Made by a program: the position numbers and the translations under genes
Part shown: in pieces, positions 1 to 10,820 of the stretch
Position numbering within the stretch: the stretch's first letter is position 1
Layout of the letters: every line of letters begins with the position of its first letter
The notes under the pieces: generated by a model
Seen by the model: only the letters and a program-made list of their open reading frames with translations
The model's database searches: none
What the model was told of the DNA's origin: nothing
DNA from: Heterocephalus glaber
Taxonomy: Eukaryota; Chordata; Mammalia; Rodentia; Bathyergidae
Length of the DNA stretch: 64,000 nucleotides
Reading direction: 5' to 3'
Assembly: GCF_000247695.1 (NCBI RefSeq)
Contig: NW_004624734.1
Span: 18,066,244-18,130,243, forward strand

Positions 1-1235
1 TATAGTAAAGTGTGATTCCAAGTTGTACAGTAATGAAGCAATGTACAGCATGAATTCAATCTGGAGTGCACTGTTAAGTTCAGGACTATCAGATAGCAGA
101 AATGTTTGCCAATTCGAAGCACCCAAGGGGAACAATTGCTGATAACTGTACAGAAAGTCAAACGTAACTCTGTTCTTCTTGGAACAAGAAATCAGACTAG
201 ATTAAACAGAGAGTTTCTCAGTGGATACTCCTTGATTGCACTGCAAACAACTAGCTTTTCCCTGAGCTAAGATGCATAAGCCTTGGGTTCGATAATTGTG
301 TGCGGAGCAGAGATGTGTGGGTGGGTAGGTCTGTGTTTGTAGAAGAAACTGGCTGTGAACCAAGGAGTTTCTCTTGCTTCAAATACTCTCTTTTCAAACC
401 CAATTAGTCAGCTGGCTGGCATTGGTCTGGTATATCTCTCACATGTTTTCTTTTCGGTACACCGAGAGAATCACAGACCACAAACATGAGCCCGCAGACC
501 TGAGTGATTAGGGCTCTTTTGATCAGCAGCTTATGAACCTGATCCCTGATTTGAGTGAATGCCTCCAGGTTGATGTAAATTGCAAATGAAGAATTGAATG
601 GTATGAGATTTTCTTTTGTACCACTGGTTGGACTAAGAATAGAAAAAGTCTTATAAAATAGTGATCTCTTAAATTTACATTATACTGAATGCATTCTAAG
701 GTCTTTGTGTATATGTGTATGCATGTATTATTTTCCCTGAATTTCCTTCAATATTGAATATATCTTATCTGAAATTGTTCTTTCTTCTGTCTTCTCCCCA
801 TTAACTTTCCTTGAGCAACATGGAGGCAGAAATCTAGCATTTTGTTCTTTTTCATATGGTCACCTCAAGAAAAATCGTTATAAATCTTATTTTCTCACTA
901 GAACAACAAAGCCACTAGGAAATAGCTCAACTAAGAAAGAATGAAGAAAAAAGGTAAAATGGAGAAATAAAACAAAGAAAGAAACTTTATTTTGGTGAAA
1001 CACCATATTGACCACTATTTTCAAAACCCATTTTCATGAAAAAATTACTTCTAAATCTCTAAGTTATGCATACAATATGCTTTCTGGATCCACAAATTTC
1101 ATATTCCCAGATCAACTAGCAGATCAAGGACTGAAAATATTCTAAAAATAAAATATATCATTACTAACTTACCATGGTTTTATCTGTACAAATCGTGCAC
1201 AAATTTTTCTTTAAATTATTCCCTGCAAATACAGG
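1..1235. other. AT-rich stretch, no gene seen
   Basis: No exon-like ORF, RNA gene or repeat family that I recognise. The first 600 bases are somewhat less AT-rich and contain no simple repeats; the rest is ordinary AT-rich sequence. Confidence 0.5.
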
Positions 1236-1490
1236 TAACTATTCACTTAACATTTACATTATATTAGGAATTATAAATAAGCTAGAGATTATTTAAAATA
1301 TATAAGAGGATGTGTGTAGTTCTATGCAGATACTACACTGTTTAATATGTGGGAATTGAGCATCTGTGGATCTTTGTACCCCAGGGGGTATCTTGGAATT
1401 AATCCCTCACAGACACTACGGGAGCATCTATGAATTCTCATATCCCAAGGGGTGTCCTGGAATTTGTGATACTAAGGGGAACAATATAAT
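1236..1490 (-). mobile_element. Tigger-like DNA transposon relic
   Basis: On the minus strand this matches the terminal part of a nonautonomous TcMar-Tigger (MER2-like) element as I remember it: a stretch with GGTATCC..GGATACCAAAATCC..GGATGCTC-type terminal repeats, then an AT-rich body with CATTTACATTATATTAGG (seen on + at about 1250). The terminal part from GAGCATCTGTGG (about 1358) is followed at about 1421 by a second, more diverged unit starting GAGCATCTATGA. Two relatives lie at 18546 and 42815. The family name is from memory and is not certain. Confidence 0.55.
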
Positions 1491-1495
1491 AATAC

Positions 1496-1872
1496 TGTAT
1501 TAGTCTGATTTCCATTGTTTTGCTGAAACACCTGACACACACAATTTAAAGGAGAAAACTTTTGCTTTAGCCCCCAGTTTCAGGGGTTGTAGCCCATGTT
1601 CAGCTGGCTCCAAGGCAAAAATTGCATAGGAGAAGAAAGCTTCGAGGAATCACTCATGGTAAGAAAGAGTCAGGAAGAGGTCAGTCATTCAAAGGCTAAC
1701 CCCTATTGACCTACTTTCTCCAACAGCACATTCTAACACCTCCTAATGATACATTCAGCTATGAACTCAATTGATGAGATTAGCACCCTCTGTCATAAAT
1801 AATCATCTTCTAAAAGCCCCACCACTGACCACATGAACCTTTTGCAGAATATCTATTCTCCAAACTATAACA
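1496..1872 (-). mobile_element. Solo ERVL-MaLR LTR (ORR1/MLT-like)
   Basis: Reading the minus strand, the element starts TGTTATAGTTTGG and ends ...CAGACTAATACA, the ends typical of MaLR LTRs in rodents (ORR1 type). Length about 377 bases, normal for this class. The flanks AATAC (1491-1495) and AATAG (1873-1877) may be a decayed 5-base target-site duplication. No internal retroviral sequence is attached, so it is a solo LTR. It directly abuts the Tigger-like relic on its left. Confidence 0.7.
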
Positions 1873-4800
1873 AATAGATTCCTCACAGAAGACTGAGCTC
1901 AATGGGGAGGGCAGGGGTGTGGAATTCCCTTTTCATATGTCCTGCTATGCATCTGGTAGAGTGCTAATGCTGTCTTATACTTCATTCTTGAATATAGACT
2001 AGGATTACTCATATTGCAGATACATGCCATTGTATGGGTCTACAAACTAATCAGAGAAGCATTTACCAGGATATTGTGTGGTAACTGAATTTTCCAATTC
2101 CGGTTGGAAATAATTAAAAAGGGTTTGTTCTTAAATACACTGTCTAAATGTATATGTTGTTTCATACACTTCTGTATTCCATTGAGGTGAACATAGCAGT
2201 CTATCTATGCAAGGACCATGTCCCTTGAAGTGCCATAGTGTCATTCCCAAGATCCTTCTTATTTGCCCTACATGTGGCACAGGTGGAATGAATATAGATA
2301 AGTCTGTGGCTGTACCTTGGCTCCAGAATTTTAGGAAACTTCTCCAGGGCCACAAAAAGTGTAAGCGCTCTTTCAAAGAACAAACATCTTTTAGGTTGCA
2401 GCTCTCCTTTTAAGTTTTTATCACAAAATGGATGATTAATTCTGCTAAATTTTCTAGAAATAATTCCTAGAAAGACAGCAAAACTATAACTAAAGAAATT
2501 TAGAGTCTTTTTACACATGGTAGGAGACAACTTTTCCATTCCTTTCATATGGAATGGCTCCCCTACTTTGTACAAGCCCCTTACAAAGTCACTGCTGAGG
2601 ACAGATGTGCTTATTTTCCCACCTGGGTATACATTTCTAATGCTGCTCCTGGTGAGAGTGGTTGAGTTCAGAAACTTGGAAAGTTTGGCAGAACACACTT
2701 CAACAACTCTCTGACCTTGAAGTTGTCCTGGAATATAACAATTCCAGAAATTTTTGGTATGCATGATTGTGTCTCCTTCCCAACTATCATTCTTGGCTGT
2801 AAGAAGCAGAGAAATCTATATCTCCCACCCAGGAAAAGTCTCTCTTGACCCCATAAAACGGAGAAATCCCTTCTCTCGAAGAATTATATATTTGACATAA
2901 CTTTCAAGAGAATTTTCTTATCATAGACTATTGATGTTGCACAATAGTGTTTTGGAATACACCGTTTATGATTGAAATACTGGAATTTAAACCACAGCCT
3001 TGAATTTAACATTGCAGTAACAGAGGTTAGAGCAACAAGACAGGCTAAATCAATGTGATATTTATCAACATGCTGTTTTGTCATAAACATTCCAATTGAT
3101 GAAAAGTAAAAGATAGAAATAGTGTAAAAACTCACCTGCTTCACTAGTTACAGCAATAGGCATGCGTGCATGTTCTTTCTTCAGTACATAATAGGTCTTT
3201 GATTGTCATCAACAGGAAACGTTGAACAGGTTCTACTTCTAATTTGTCCTTGAAAATGGTACAGGTGAGACTCTTAGGAAAGAAAGCGGAAAACAAGTGT
3301 GTGTGTTTTCTCCTTCATCTATCTGAGATCCTTTATTTTCTGTCTTTATGGAAAACAGTAATAATCAGCCTATTTGCCTGAGGTCATATTGTTGAATGGA
3401 TGAGCAAATCTCTTTCATCACAATTGACATAATCACATCCTCAAGTCTGAAGTTAGTGCAACTGAAAATGTGGTGTGAAAAGAATCACATCCAGGTGACA
3501 TTTTGCAAGCCCTGCATAGTCTGGTACAATCCTGCAGTTGTTTACTTTCCGTTTTCTCTCCAACATGCTAGTGTTTATGAAATTAAAGGGAATTTCCCAG
3601 TAGATCCTCAGGCTAAGGACATAGCACATACTTTCCACAGGGTGGGGAGATTTTCTCATTAAAGATTAGGTTCACCACGCGCATCTCTTCACCAAGTTTT
3701 GTATCTATAATCATTTTATAACCTATCATCCTGGGATTACAACTATTCATTAAAATTACACATACACATTGTTATTTTTTATATTTTTGTCGCTAATGGT
3801 ATGATCTAAATAATGTTGTAAAATAATGTTCTAGTATTCAAACACACACACACACACGTAAACATCACTTTTTATATATCTTTATAGCTGCAGCAATCAT
3901 TTGAGAGCATTACACCATTTAATAACACTTCATACTGGATACAAATTGCTAGAACTCCCAGTACATTATGGTGATTATTGACCTTACATAAATGTAATTT
4001 ACACAATACTTTCTTCAGAATCAATAGCTTTGGTTTTGGAATTGTTTGTGGAAGAGTAGAAGTGATTTTTTATGTTATATTTTCCTACAATGTACCTAGG
4101 ACCCACTGTGGGATAAAACACAGCTTTTTAAGAATGTTTCCTCTCAGTCTTAAATTGGCTGGTAGAATTTACATTTATGTTTTGAAACTTCTGCATTCTA
4201 CAAGAAATGTAACTAAATTCTTTAACTCTGGGAACAAAATAAATACTTTGTTCTGATTACATTTTAGGCTTCTAGAAATATTTTCATTTATTTTCTTTGG
4301 ATGTTGTAGAAATTACGTTACATTTGTCTGTTACTGTAACACATTGGGCTACAATTATCTGAATAATTATAATTATTTATTATACATCATTATATAATAA
4401 TGTTATATATGATCACATTAGTAATTATTATAATTTTGTAGCTGGCAGCACAAGCTAGTATCTACCTAACATAAATTATTACTTAAGCTCTCTCATGTTG
4501 GTCTAGCCCTGCTTGCACTTGAAACTGCATAACGTTTTTTTAAAAAGATAGTTTTTCCTTCATTTTTTAATTCCTCAAACACTATAATTTAGTAACATTA
4601 AAGTGTTGAAATGTAAGTCTAGTTCCTCAGCCTTGGAAAATTTAGTATTCTGCTGATAGCAAAAAGTATAAAATATCAAGAGATAGCAATTAAAAATTGT
4701 GTTAACTACAAAATCAGTTGGAAAATAAGCACAACTCCTCAAAGAAAATAATAGTTTTCATTGCACTAATGTGTGAAAGATAAGATTTTCATAGTGTTAA

Positions 4801-5435
4801 TTTGTGCATTTGTAGTCCCTTATAGTATTTTTTAGAGGCCCTCTGTAAAACAGTTCAGTTAGACTGAAGAATTTGAAAGATAAGCAATAAATTGGTGTTA
4901 CTAATGTGTTGGTATCTAACATGAAAGATAAATTCATTTAGCTCTACATTAAATGTGTTTTAATTTTAGCAACTATAATAATTATCCAGACTCTTAGGCA
5001 AAAATGAATTTATGGAAGTCCTACATTTGCAACTAGGCAAAATGTGCTTTAAGAGATTTATTTCTTTGCATATGAAACATCTTCATCTTTTCTGATATTA
5101 GACTATTACAGAGTGAAACTACTCAAAATGTGGCTTGGACATCACCTTTCATTTGTAGAATATTTGATGCATACTTCCAATGAGATAAATGCAGAAATTA
5201 AAGTGAGAATTTCAAACAATGTATAGCAATTTTTTATTGCTATGACATTCAAGTACATATTTTGGATTTTACATGTCCTTTTCCCCATATTTATTTTTTC
5301 TGTTTATTATATTGTCCTATATTTTTACAAATGTATCTGTCTATGATAAGAGGAAATTTTTTAAAAGGGTTCTTTAGCAGATATAGTTGGAAAGACATTA
5401 CTTCATATAAAAATTTACTTTCATATATTCATGGG
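1873..5435. other. Mostly unique AT-rich DNA
   Basis: No gene can be supported. It holds one unexpectedly long minus-strand ORF (2201-2764, listed separately), a short (CA)n run at 3842-3857, and a very AT-rich patch around 4360-4440 with repeated ATTAT/TTATAAT words. Confidence 0.45.
2201..2764 (-). other. Unrecognised 187-codon ORF
   Basis: Open for 187 codons on the minus strand, beginning with ATG. I do not recognise the protein. There is a hydrophobic stretch near the middle (residues about 88-103, FFSYSFAVFLGIISRK), basic clusters in the second half, and a CATCRANKK segment near the C-terminus. There is no signal peptide, clear domain or repeat. It is long for AT-rich DNA of this composition, where chance ORFs are usually under 110 codons. 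It could be a remnant of an internal retroelement region, part of an old retrocopy, or chance. No splice or promoter evidence. Confidence 0.25.
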
Positions 5436-5439
5436 GCTT

Positions 5440-5765
5440 CCTATACAGATTTACCACTCTTAATCCAAAAATTTGAAACCTGAATTGCTCCAAATATCAG
5501 AAAATGTCTGTGTTCCATCATGGAACTCACCTGAACTTTTAAGTGAAAAAATTCACAACTGATTTCATGGGACAAGTTGCAGTCAAATTGGAAGCACACC
5601 AAAAACATTATATAAAATTACCTTCAGACTGTGTATATAAGGTGTATATGAAACATAAATGAATTCCTTTTTAGAATCAGGTCCCTTTCCCAAGGTATCT
5701 CATTATGTGTGTTCAGATATTCTAAAATCTGAAAAGAATATGAAATTGTAAACACTTCTTGGACC
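5440..5765. mobile_element. Second Tigger-type MITE-like relic
   Basis: Contains TTAATCCAAAAATTTGAAACC near the left end (about 5459) and TCAGATATTCTAAAATCTGA near the right end, with an internal GGTGTATATGAAACATAAAT. These match the pattern I recall of a short nonautonomous TcMar-Tigger family with ...AATCCGAAAATCCGAAATGCTCC ends, degraded here. It is a different family from the relics at 1236, 18546 and 42815. Confidence 0.5.
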
Positions 5766-5843
5766 AAGTACTAGCAGGAAAGGAATAACAAATCTGGATT
5801 TGTAATTGCTATAACTTTTCTGTTCTCTTTATTTCTGATTTAT

Positions 5844-5977
5844 GTTTTGTTTTTTGAGACAGGGCTTTTCTGATCTTGAACTCACTGTGTACTCCAGGCT
5901 GGCCTCAAACTCATGGCAATCTTCATGCTTTAGCCTCCCCAGTGCTGGGATCACAGGTGTGTGCCACCACACCCAAC
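5844..5977 (-). mobile_element. B1 SINE
   Basis: On the + strand it reads oligo-T, GAGACAGGGCTTTTCTG, then CCAGGCTGGCCTCAAACTC, then AGTGCTGGGATCACAGG and GTGTGCCACCACACCC. This is the exact reverse of a 7SL-RNA-derived B1 element. It carries the usual internal Pol III promoter relics on the minus strand. B1 is rodent-specific. Confidence 0.9.
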
Positions 5978-5984
5978 ACTTTTT

Positions 5985-7255
5985 ATTTCTATCAAATACC
6001 CTTTAAACATTTCCACAGCAGATATTTATAGTGTATAAATGCTATAATGAAAAGTGAAATGTTATAAAATTACTAAGAAATGATTCTTCAGCTTGTTTTT
6101 GTTTGTTTTTACTTTGCAATATACATAAAATGTGACAGAACTTGACCATCCTTCCATTCTAGGACAGGAAACTCATGCTATATTTTCAGAACCATTACAC
6201 TTCTGGATCCAGGCCACAGCCATTGAAGTGATGACTGCCTATACTGGACCATGCTTGGGGCATACTCGGTGCTCAACAAGTTGTTAATAGCTAAAATATT
6301 ATAATTCAAGATATCCAACTTTCCAGAAGGCCAACAACTCTTCCTAGAAAATTAACAGGGTCCAGAGAAAGTCCTTTTCAGATGTGGACTAATCAAAGGG
6401 TTGAGATGACACATCACAGAGTCCTGAGGAATAAGAACCCCAGTGATAATTCCTGTTGGTAGAGAGAAAACAGCTGTGCTTCATGTTTTGTGCAGTCTCT
6501 CTGAGAAATGCGCCTCAGTTATCAGGCAAATCAATTAGAGTAAGCTGCTACACAGAAGAGGGTATTTTCCTAGCAGACACATGAAAACATGGGGGTTTCA
6601 TAAACACGGGGTGTCTGCAAACTGAGTATATTAGATAATATTTGACACCAAGGACTTAACTGTCGAAATGTATTATAAAAATTTTTTGAACATTCTTGTA
6701 ATTGAAAATGCACCTAACAAATTTAGAATTTGCCATTTTTTCATGAAGAGCAGATTTAATTACAGAAGTAATACATGAGGATTTTATAAAATTGGAGTAA
6801 CACCAATGTGTGGACATTTACAGTACATATTTTCTGATTTGTTTTAGATTTTGTTATATAATTATAAGTCTTGTATCTCTGGTTAAAGATGCTAAAGTAA
6901 CATTTACCACAGTTTGTCATTTTCTAGACTTGGCTTGATGTTATTGATATCACTGGTTGTACATCTTTAGCCAAGGTGACAGAGTTGTGTGATCAGTTGT
7001 TCTTTTCTGTATGCCAATACTGAGATTGTCTGAGGTCATAAACATTACCATAATTAAGTACCAAAGAACTGGGTGCTGAGCCAAACAGGCAACAACTTCT
7101 CATGATTAATAAATTGAAGGGACAGGATCTTCAGACAGGCTCAAAAGCCAAAACCCAGAAACCCCTAGAAGACATTTGAAAAGTAATCATTTCCTAAAAA
7201 GTTCTTGGCACTAGTAATAAAGTTACCTACCATAAGCAATTTACAAGCATCAATT
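5985..7255. other. AT-rich stretch, no gene seen
   Basis: Nothing coding is supportable. Around 6190-6290 a weak match to an ancient MIR/L2 tail (GGTGCTCAACAAGTTGTTAA pattern) is possible but not certain. The last about 170 bases may already be the degraded 5' part of the L1 that follows. Confidence 0.4.
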
Positions 7256-7259
7256 CAGA

Positions 7260-8370
7260 AAACAAATAAAAATATAGAAAATAAGAAAGCAAAGAAATAA
7301 AATTCAACTTAAGACCTCTAGTTCACCCAGGGCAAACCCAGGGATCACTGAGGTAGAAGAAATCAAAATCCTCTCACCTGAAATTTTTGAAATGGTTGCA
7401 GCAGAAGTAAAAAAGCAAATGAATGAGTCTCTAGAAAAAACAAATCAGAAATAATTCCACAAATAACTAAAGAGAAGATGACCATAATGAAAAACATTAA
7501 TAAATCTAGAGTAGATACAGATTAAAAAATAGAGGAGCTTAGGAAAGTGATGGAAACCATGAATGCCCAACGTAAGAGAGAACTGGATTCTATGAAACAG
7601 ATTCAAACAGATATCCAGGAGATTAAAAATTCTATTGAAAGTATATGTGGCAGAATCAACCAATGTGAAGATAGAATATCAGATCTAAAAGACAGGTTTG
7701 TTTAATGATCATGAAATGAAACACCTTAAAAATAGCAAGGGACAATGAAAAATCCATCCAGCAGCTTCTAGATAATGCAAGAAAGAATAACACAAGATTA
7801 ATCAGAATCAATGAAAAATCAGAAGATAACACCAAGGACATACAGAACCTGTTCACAGAAATAATTGCAGGGAACTTCTCACTCACAGAAAAAGAATTTG
7901 ACAGACAAATAAGTGAGGCATGTAAAAGTCAAATTAGCCATGATAAAAAACTAATAGTCAAGTATAATAGTCAAGATTCCAGAAATTTAACACAAGAACA
8001 GAATATTAAAAGCTATTAGAGAAAAGAAAGAAATCACCTATAAAAGAAAACCCATCAGTCACAGCAGACTTCTCAACACAAACCCTTAAGTCAAGAAGAG
8101 ATTGGAGTGAAGTATTTCAAGCCTTAAAAGACAGCAACCTCTAACTCAGATGGATGTACCCCACAAAATTATCCTTCAAAATTGCTGGAGGAATGATACT
8201 TCTAAGATAAAGATCACCTAAAGAAATTCATGGTAACCAAACCAACACTCCAAAAAGTTCTGAATGATATTCTAGAAAAAGACAATGAAGAAAAAAATTT
8301 CATAAATCCCATTAGAATGAATCCACCAGGCAAGGTAAACATTAAATAGAAGAGAAAGAAAGGGAACCAA
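7260..8370 (+). mobile_element. L1 ORF1 region, degraded
   Basis: Translated pieces resemble L1 ORF1p, the trimeric RNA-binding protein of L1 particles. A coiled-coil segment (about 7445-7720, with RKVMETMNAQRKRELDSMKQ-like spacing) is followed by the C-terminal region with AIREKKEITYKRKPI (about 8010-8055). The frame is broken by many stops and several frameshifts, so no ORF1 protein is possible. It is continuous with the ORF2 sequence downstream on the same strand. Confidence 0.75.
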
Positions 8371-10055
8371 TAACAGGAAAATGTCAATATATATCAGTTA
8401 TAGCAATCAATATGAACAGTCTTAACTCACAAATCAATAGAAACAGATTGGTAGAATGGCACAATATGCTGCATACAAGAAATACATTTAACTCAAAAAG
8501 AAATGCAGAGACTAAAAGTCAAAGGATGGAGGACAATAGTCCATGTCACAAGAACCCAGAAAAAAGCAGGGTTAGCTATTTTAATTGCTAACAAGGTGGG
8601 TTTCAAGCCAAGACTAATCAGAAGAGACAAGGAGGTCACTACATACTCATTAAGGAAACAATCCAAGATGAAAAGATAATAATCTTAAATATATATGCAC
8701 CATACACTAACACACCCAATTATATGAAACAAATATTAATGGATATGAAAAATCAGATAAGCACTAATTGTAAAGGGGGACTCAATACCCCACTGTCTCA
8801 AATAGACAGATGAACTAGACAAAAGAAAAATCACAAAAATATCTGAGCTGAACAAAACCTTTGAACAAATGGATTTAGTAGATATCTGTAGAGTGTTCCA
8901 CTCCACAACACCAGAATACACATTATTCACAGCACATGGGACTTTCTTCAAAATAGACTAAAATGCTAGCTCATGGATCATGCTGAAGTAAATGTAAAGG
9001 AATTAAAAGTCTCCTATGCATATTATCCAATCATAGTGCAAAGAAATTGGAAATCAATGACAAAAGAAACCACGAAAACTACATAAACACATGGAAATTA
9101 AAAAATACTGTCCTGTACAAGAAGTAGGTCACAGGTGAAATTAAAGAAAAAATCATTTTCTACAATTAAATGATATTGCCAATACAACATACTGGAATTT
9201 ATGGGATGAAATGAAAGCAGGAGGAAAGTTATAGCAGTGAATTCCCACATCAGAAAAACAGAGCAATCTCAAATAAATAACCTAATGTTGAACCCCAAGC
9301 TTCTAGAAAAAGATCAAATTAAATCCAAAGCATGTAAGAGGGCAGATATTATAAAAGTCAGAGCAGAAATTAAAGCAATTGAGACTAAGAAAATAGTACA
9401 AAGAATCAATGAATCAAAGAGTTGATTTCTTGAGATATTAAATAAAATAGACATACCCTTAGACAAAATTAACAAACAAAAGGAAGGAAAAGACTCAAAT
9501 CCATGAAATTAGGAATGAGAAGGGTAAAATCAAAACAGATCCTGCAGAAATCCAGAAGATCATCAACACCTACTTTTTGAGAACACCTATACACTACTAA
9601 GATGGAAAACTCAGAAAAAATGGACAAATTCCTAGAAGAAATGGACTGCTATTCCTAGATACATATGAATTAGCAAAGCTGAATCAAGAAGATACAACAA
9701 TTTTAAATAACCTAATATTCATAATGAAATTGAAGAAATAATTAAAATCTACTAATAAAGAAAAACCCATGTCCTGATGGAATCACTGTTGAATTCTACC
9801 AGAAATTTAGAGCCATTGCTCCTTAAAATCTTTAATGAAATTGAAAGCGAAACACTATTTCCAAGCTCAGTCCTGGAAACAAGCATTACCCTGATAGGAA
9901 AACCAGAGAAGGATCCAATCAAAAAACAGAACTACAGGCCAATCTCCTTAATGAATATAGATGCAAAACTCCTCAATAAGATACTGGCAAACAAAATGCA
10001 GCAAATCATTAAGAAGATTATACAGGGTGACCAAGTAGAATTCATAGAGGGGAAA
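8371..10055 (+). mobile_element. L1 ORF2 fragment, stops within RT
   Basis: L1 ORF2p supplies the endonuclease and reverse transcriptase for retrotransposition. The 5' part here holds endonuclease-like pieces (ILNIYAPYTNTPNY near 8690, then GGLNTPLSQIDR near 8778). An ORF of 62 codons (9237-9425) matches the linker region. The 101-codon ORF at 9777-10082 contains the first RT blocks, [20 protein letters not shown], at about 9930-9989. L1 similarity ends near DQVEFI (about 10046), well before the catalytic YADD block, and does not resume downstream. Many stops and frame changes make it dead. Confidence 0.8.
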
Positions 10056-10820
10056 CACAGGTTGTGGAACCCTAAGACGTGACCTCACTTCCTTGGCAAC
10101 ATCTCCAAACAGAACTTGGAACCCTTGCTAACGGGCATCACAATCTTGTAACAGCAGTCTCCTGAGCTCACTTGGCTGGAGACAGTCAACAGCGAACATG
10201 CTGAGCTGCTTCTCCACATTGAGAGGCTGCAGCCTTAGGACCCCAGGTAGAGAAAGTACCTGTGAAAGATTAATAAGATGGCTGACTCCAACCAGACACT
10301 GCAGGCCACACTGCAGCAGCCGCACAACTGTCACAGACACTGCAGGGATGGTATCCCCTGGAGTGACCACCAGTGACCTACCAAAATCAAGGTACCCCAG
10401 TGAAGTCTCCCTAAACCCAAGTATCAATGGCACAGAAATTGGGAAGAGTGTGGGGCAAGTATCACCAGGCCCAGAAACACCCAGTAGCTCTGGGCAGGCC
10501 TCCCCAGAGCTGGCATAGAAAACCTAGAGAGTCAAAGTCCAAGGAAGGGAGACCAAAGTCACAGCCACCAGCCCCCGAGAGACACAGAGCAGCCTGGTGT
10601 ACATCCATCCAGGCCTGGCTGCCACTACTGGAAACATCTTCACAGAGAGCCTTGTAGAATTCTGGCCAGTATGGTCCCTGCAGACAGTCAGGCCACTCTG
10701 GTTCTCTGAGCCCTGCCTGCCTGTTTCCCTGGGCAGCCAACCCAGGCAACCCTATAGTCCCTTCTATACCCAGGCATCTCCACCACCCACACCTCTACCC
10801 GATCAGCCCTGATTTTGGGA
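10056..10820 (+). other. GC-rich block of unknown origin
   Basis: This block is clearly richer in G and C than its neighbours and sits exactly between the end of L1 similarity and the start of PRKCI similarity. No frame is open throughout; the longest ORFs on either strand are about 100 codons and match nothing I know. At 10275-10284 it has AAGATGGCTG, a YY1-like motif also found at the 5' end of many L1 promoters, followed by a C/A-rich, CAG-rich run. A L1 5' UTR fragment is a possible reading, but 5' parts of another transcript or an unrelated segment cannot be excluded. Confidence 0.4.

Noticed and set aside
10128..10749. Two about 100-codon minus-strand ORFs in the GC-rich block
   Set aside because: They overlap + strand ORFs of equal length, show no motif, and GC-rich DNA has fewer stops; treated as chance.
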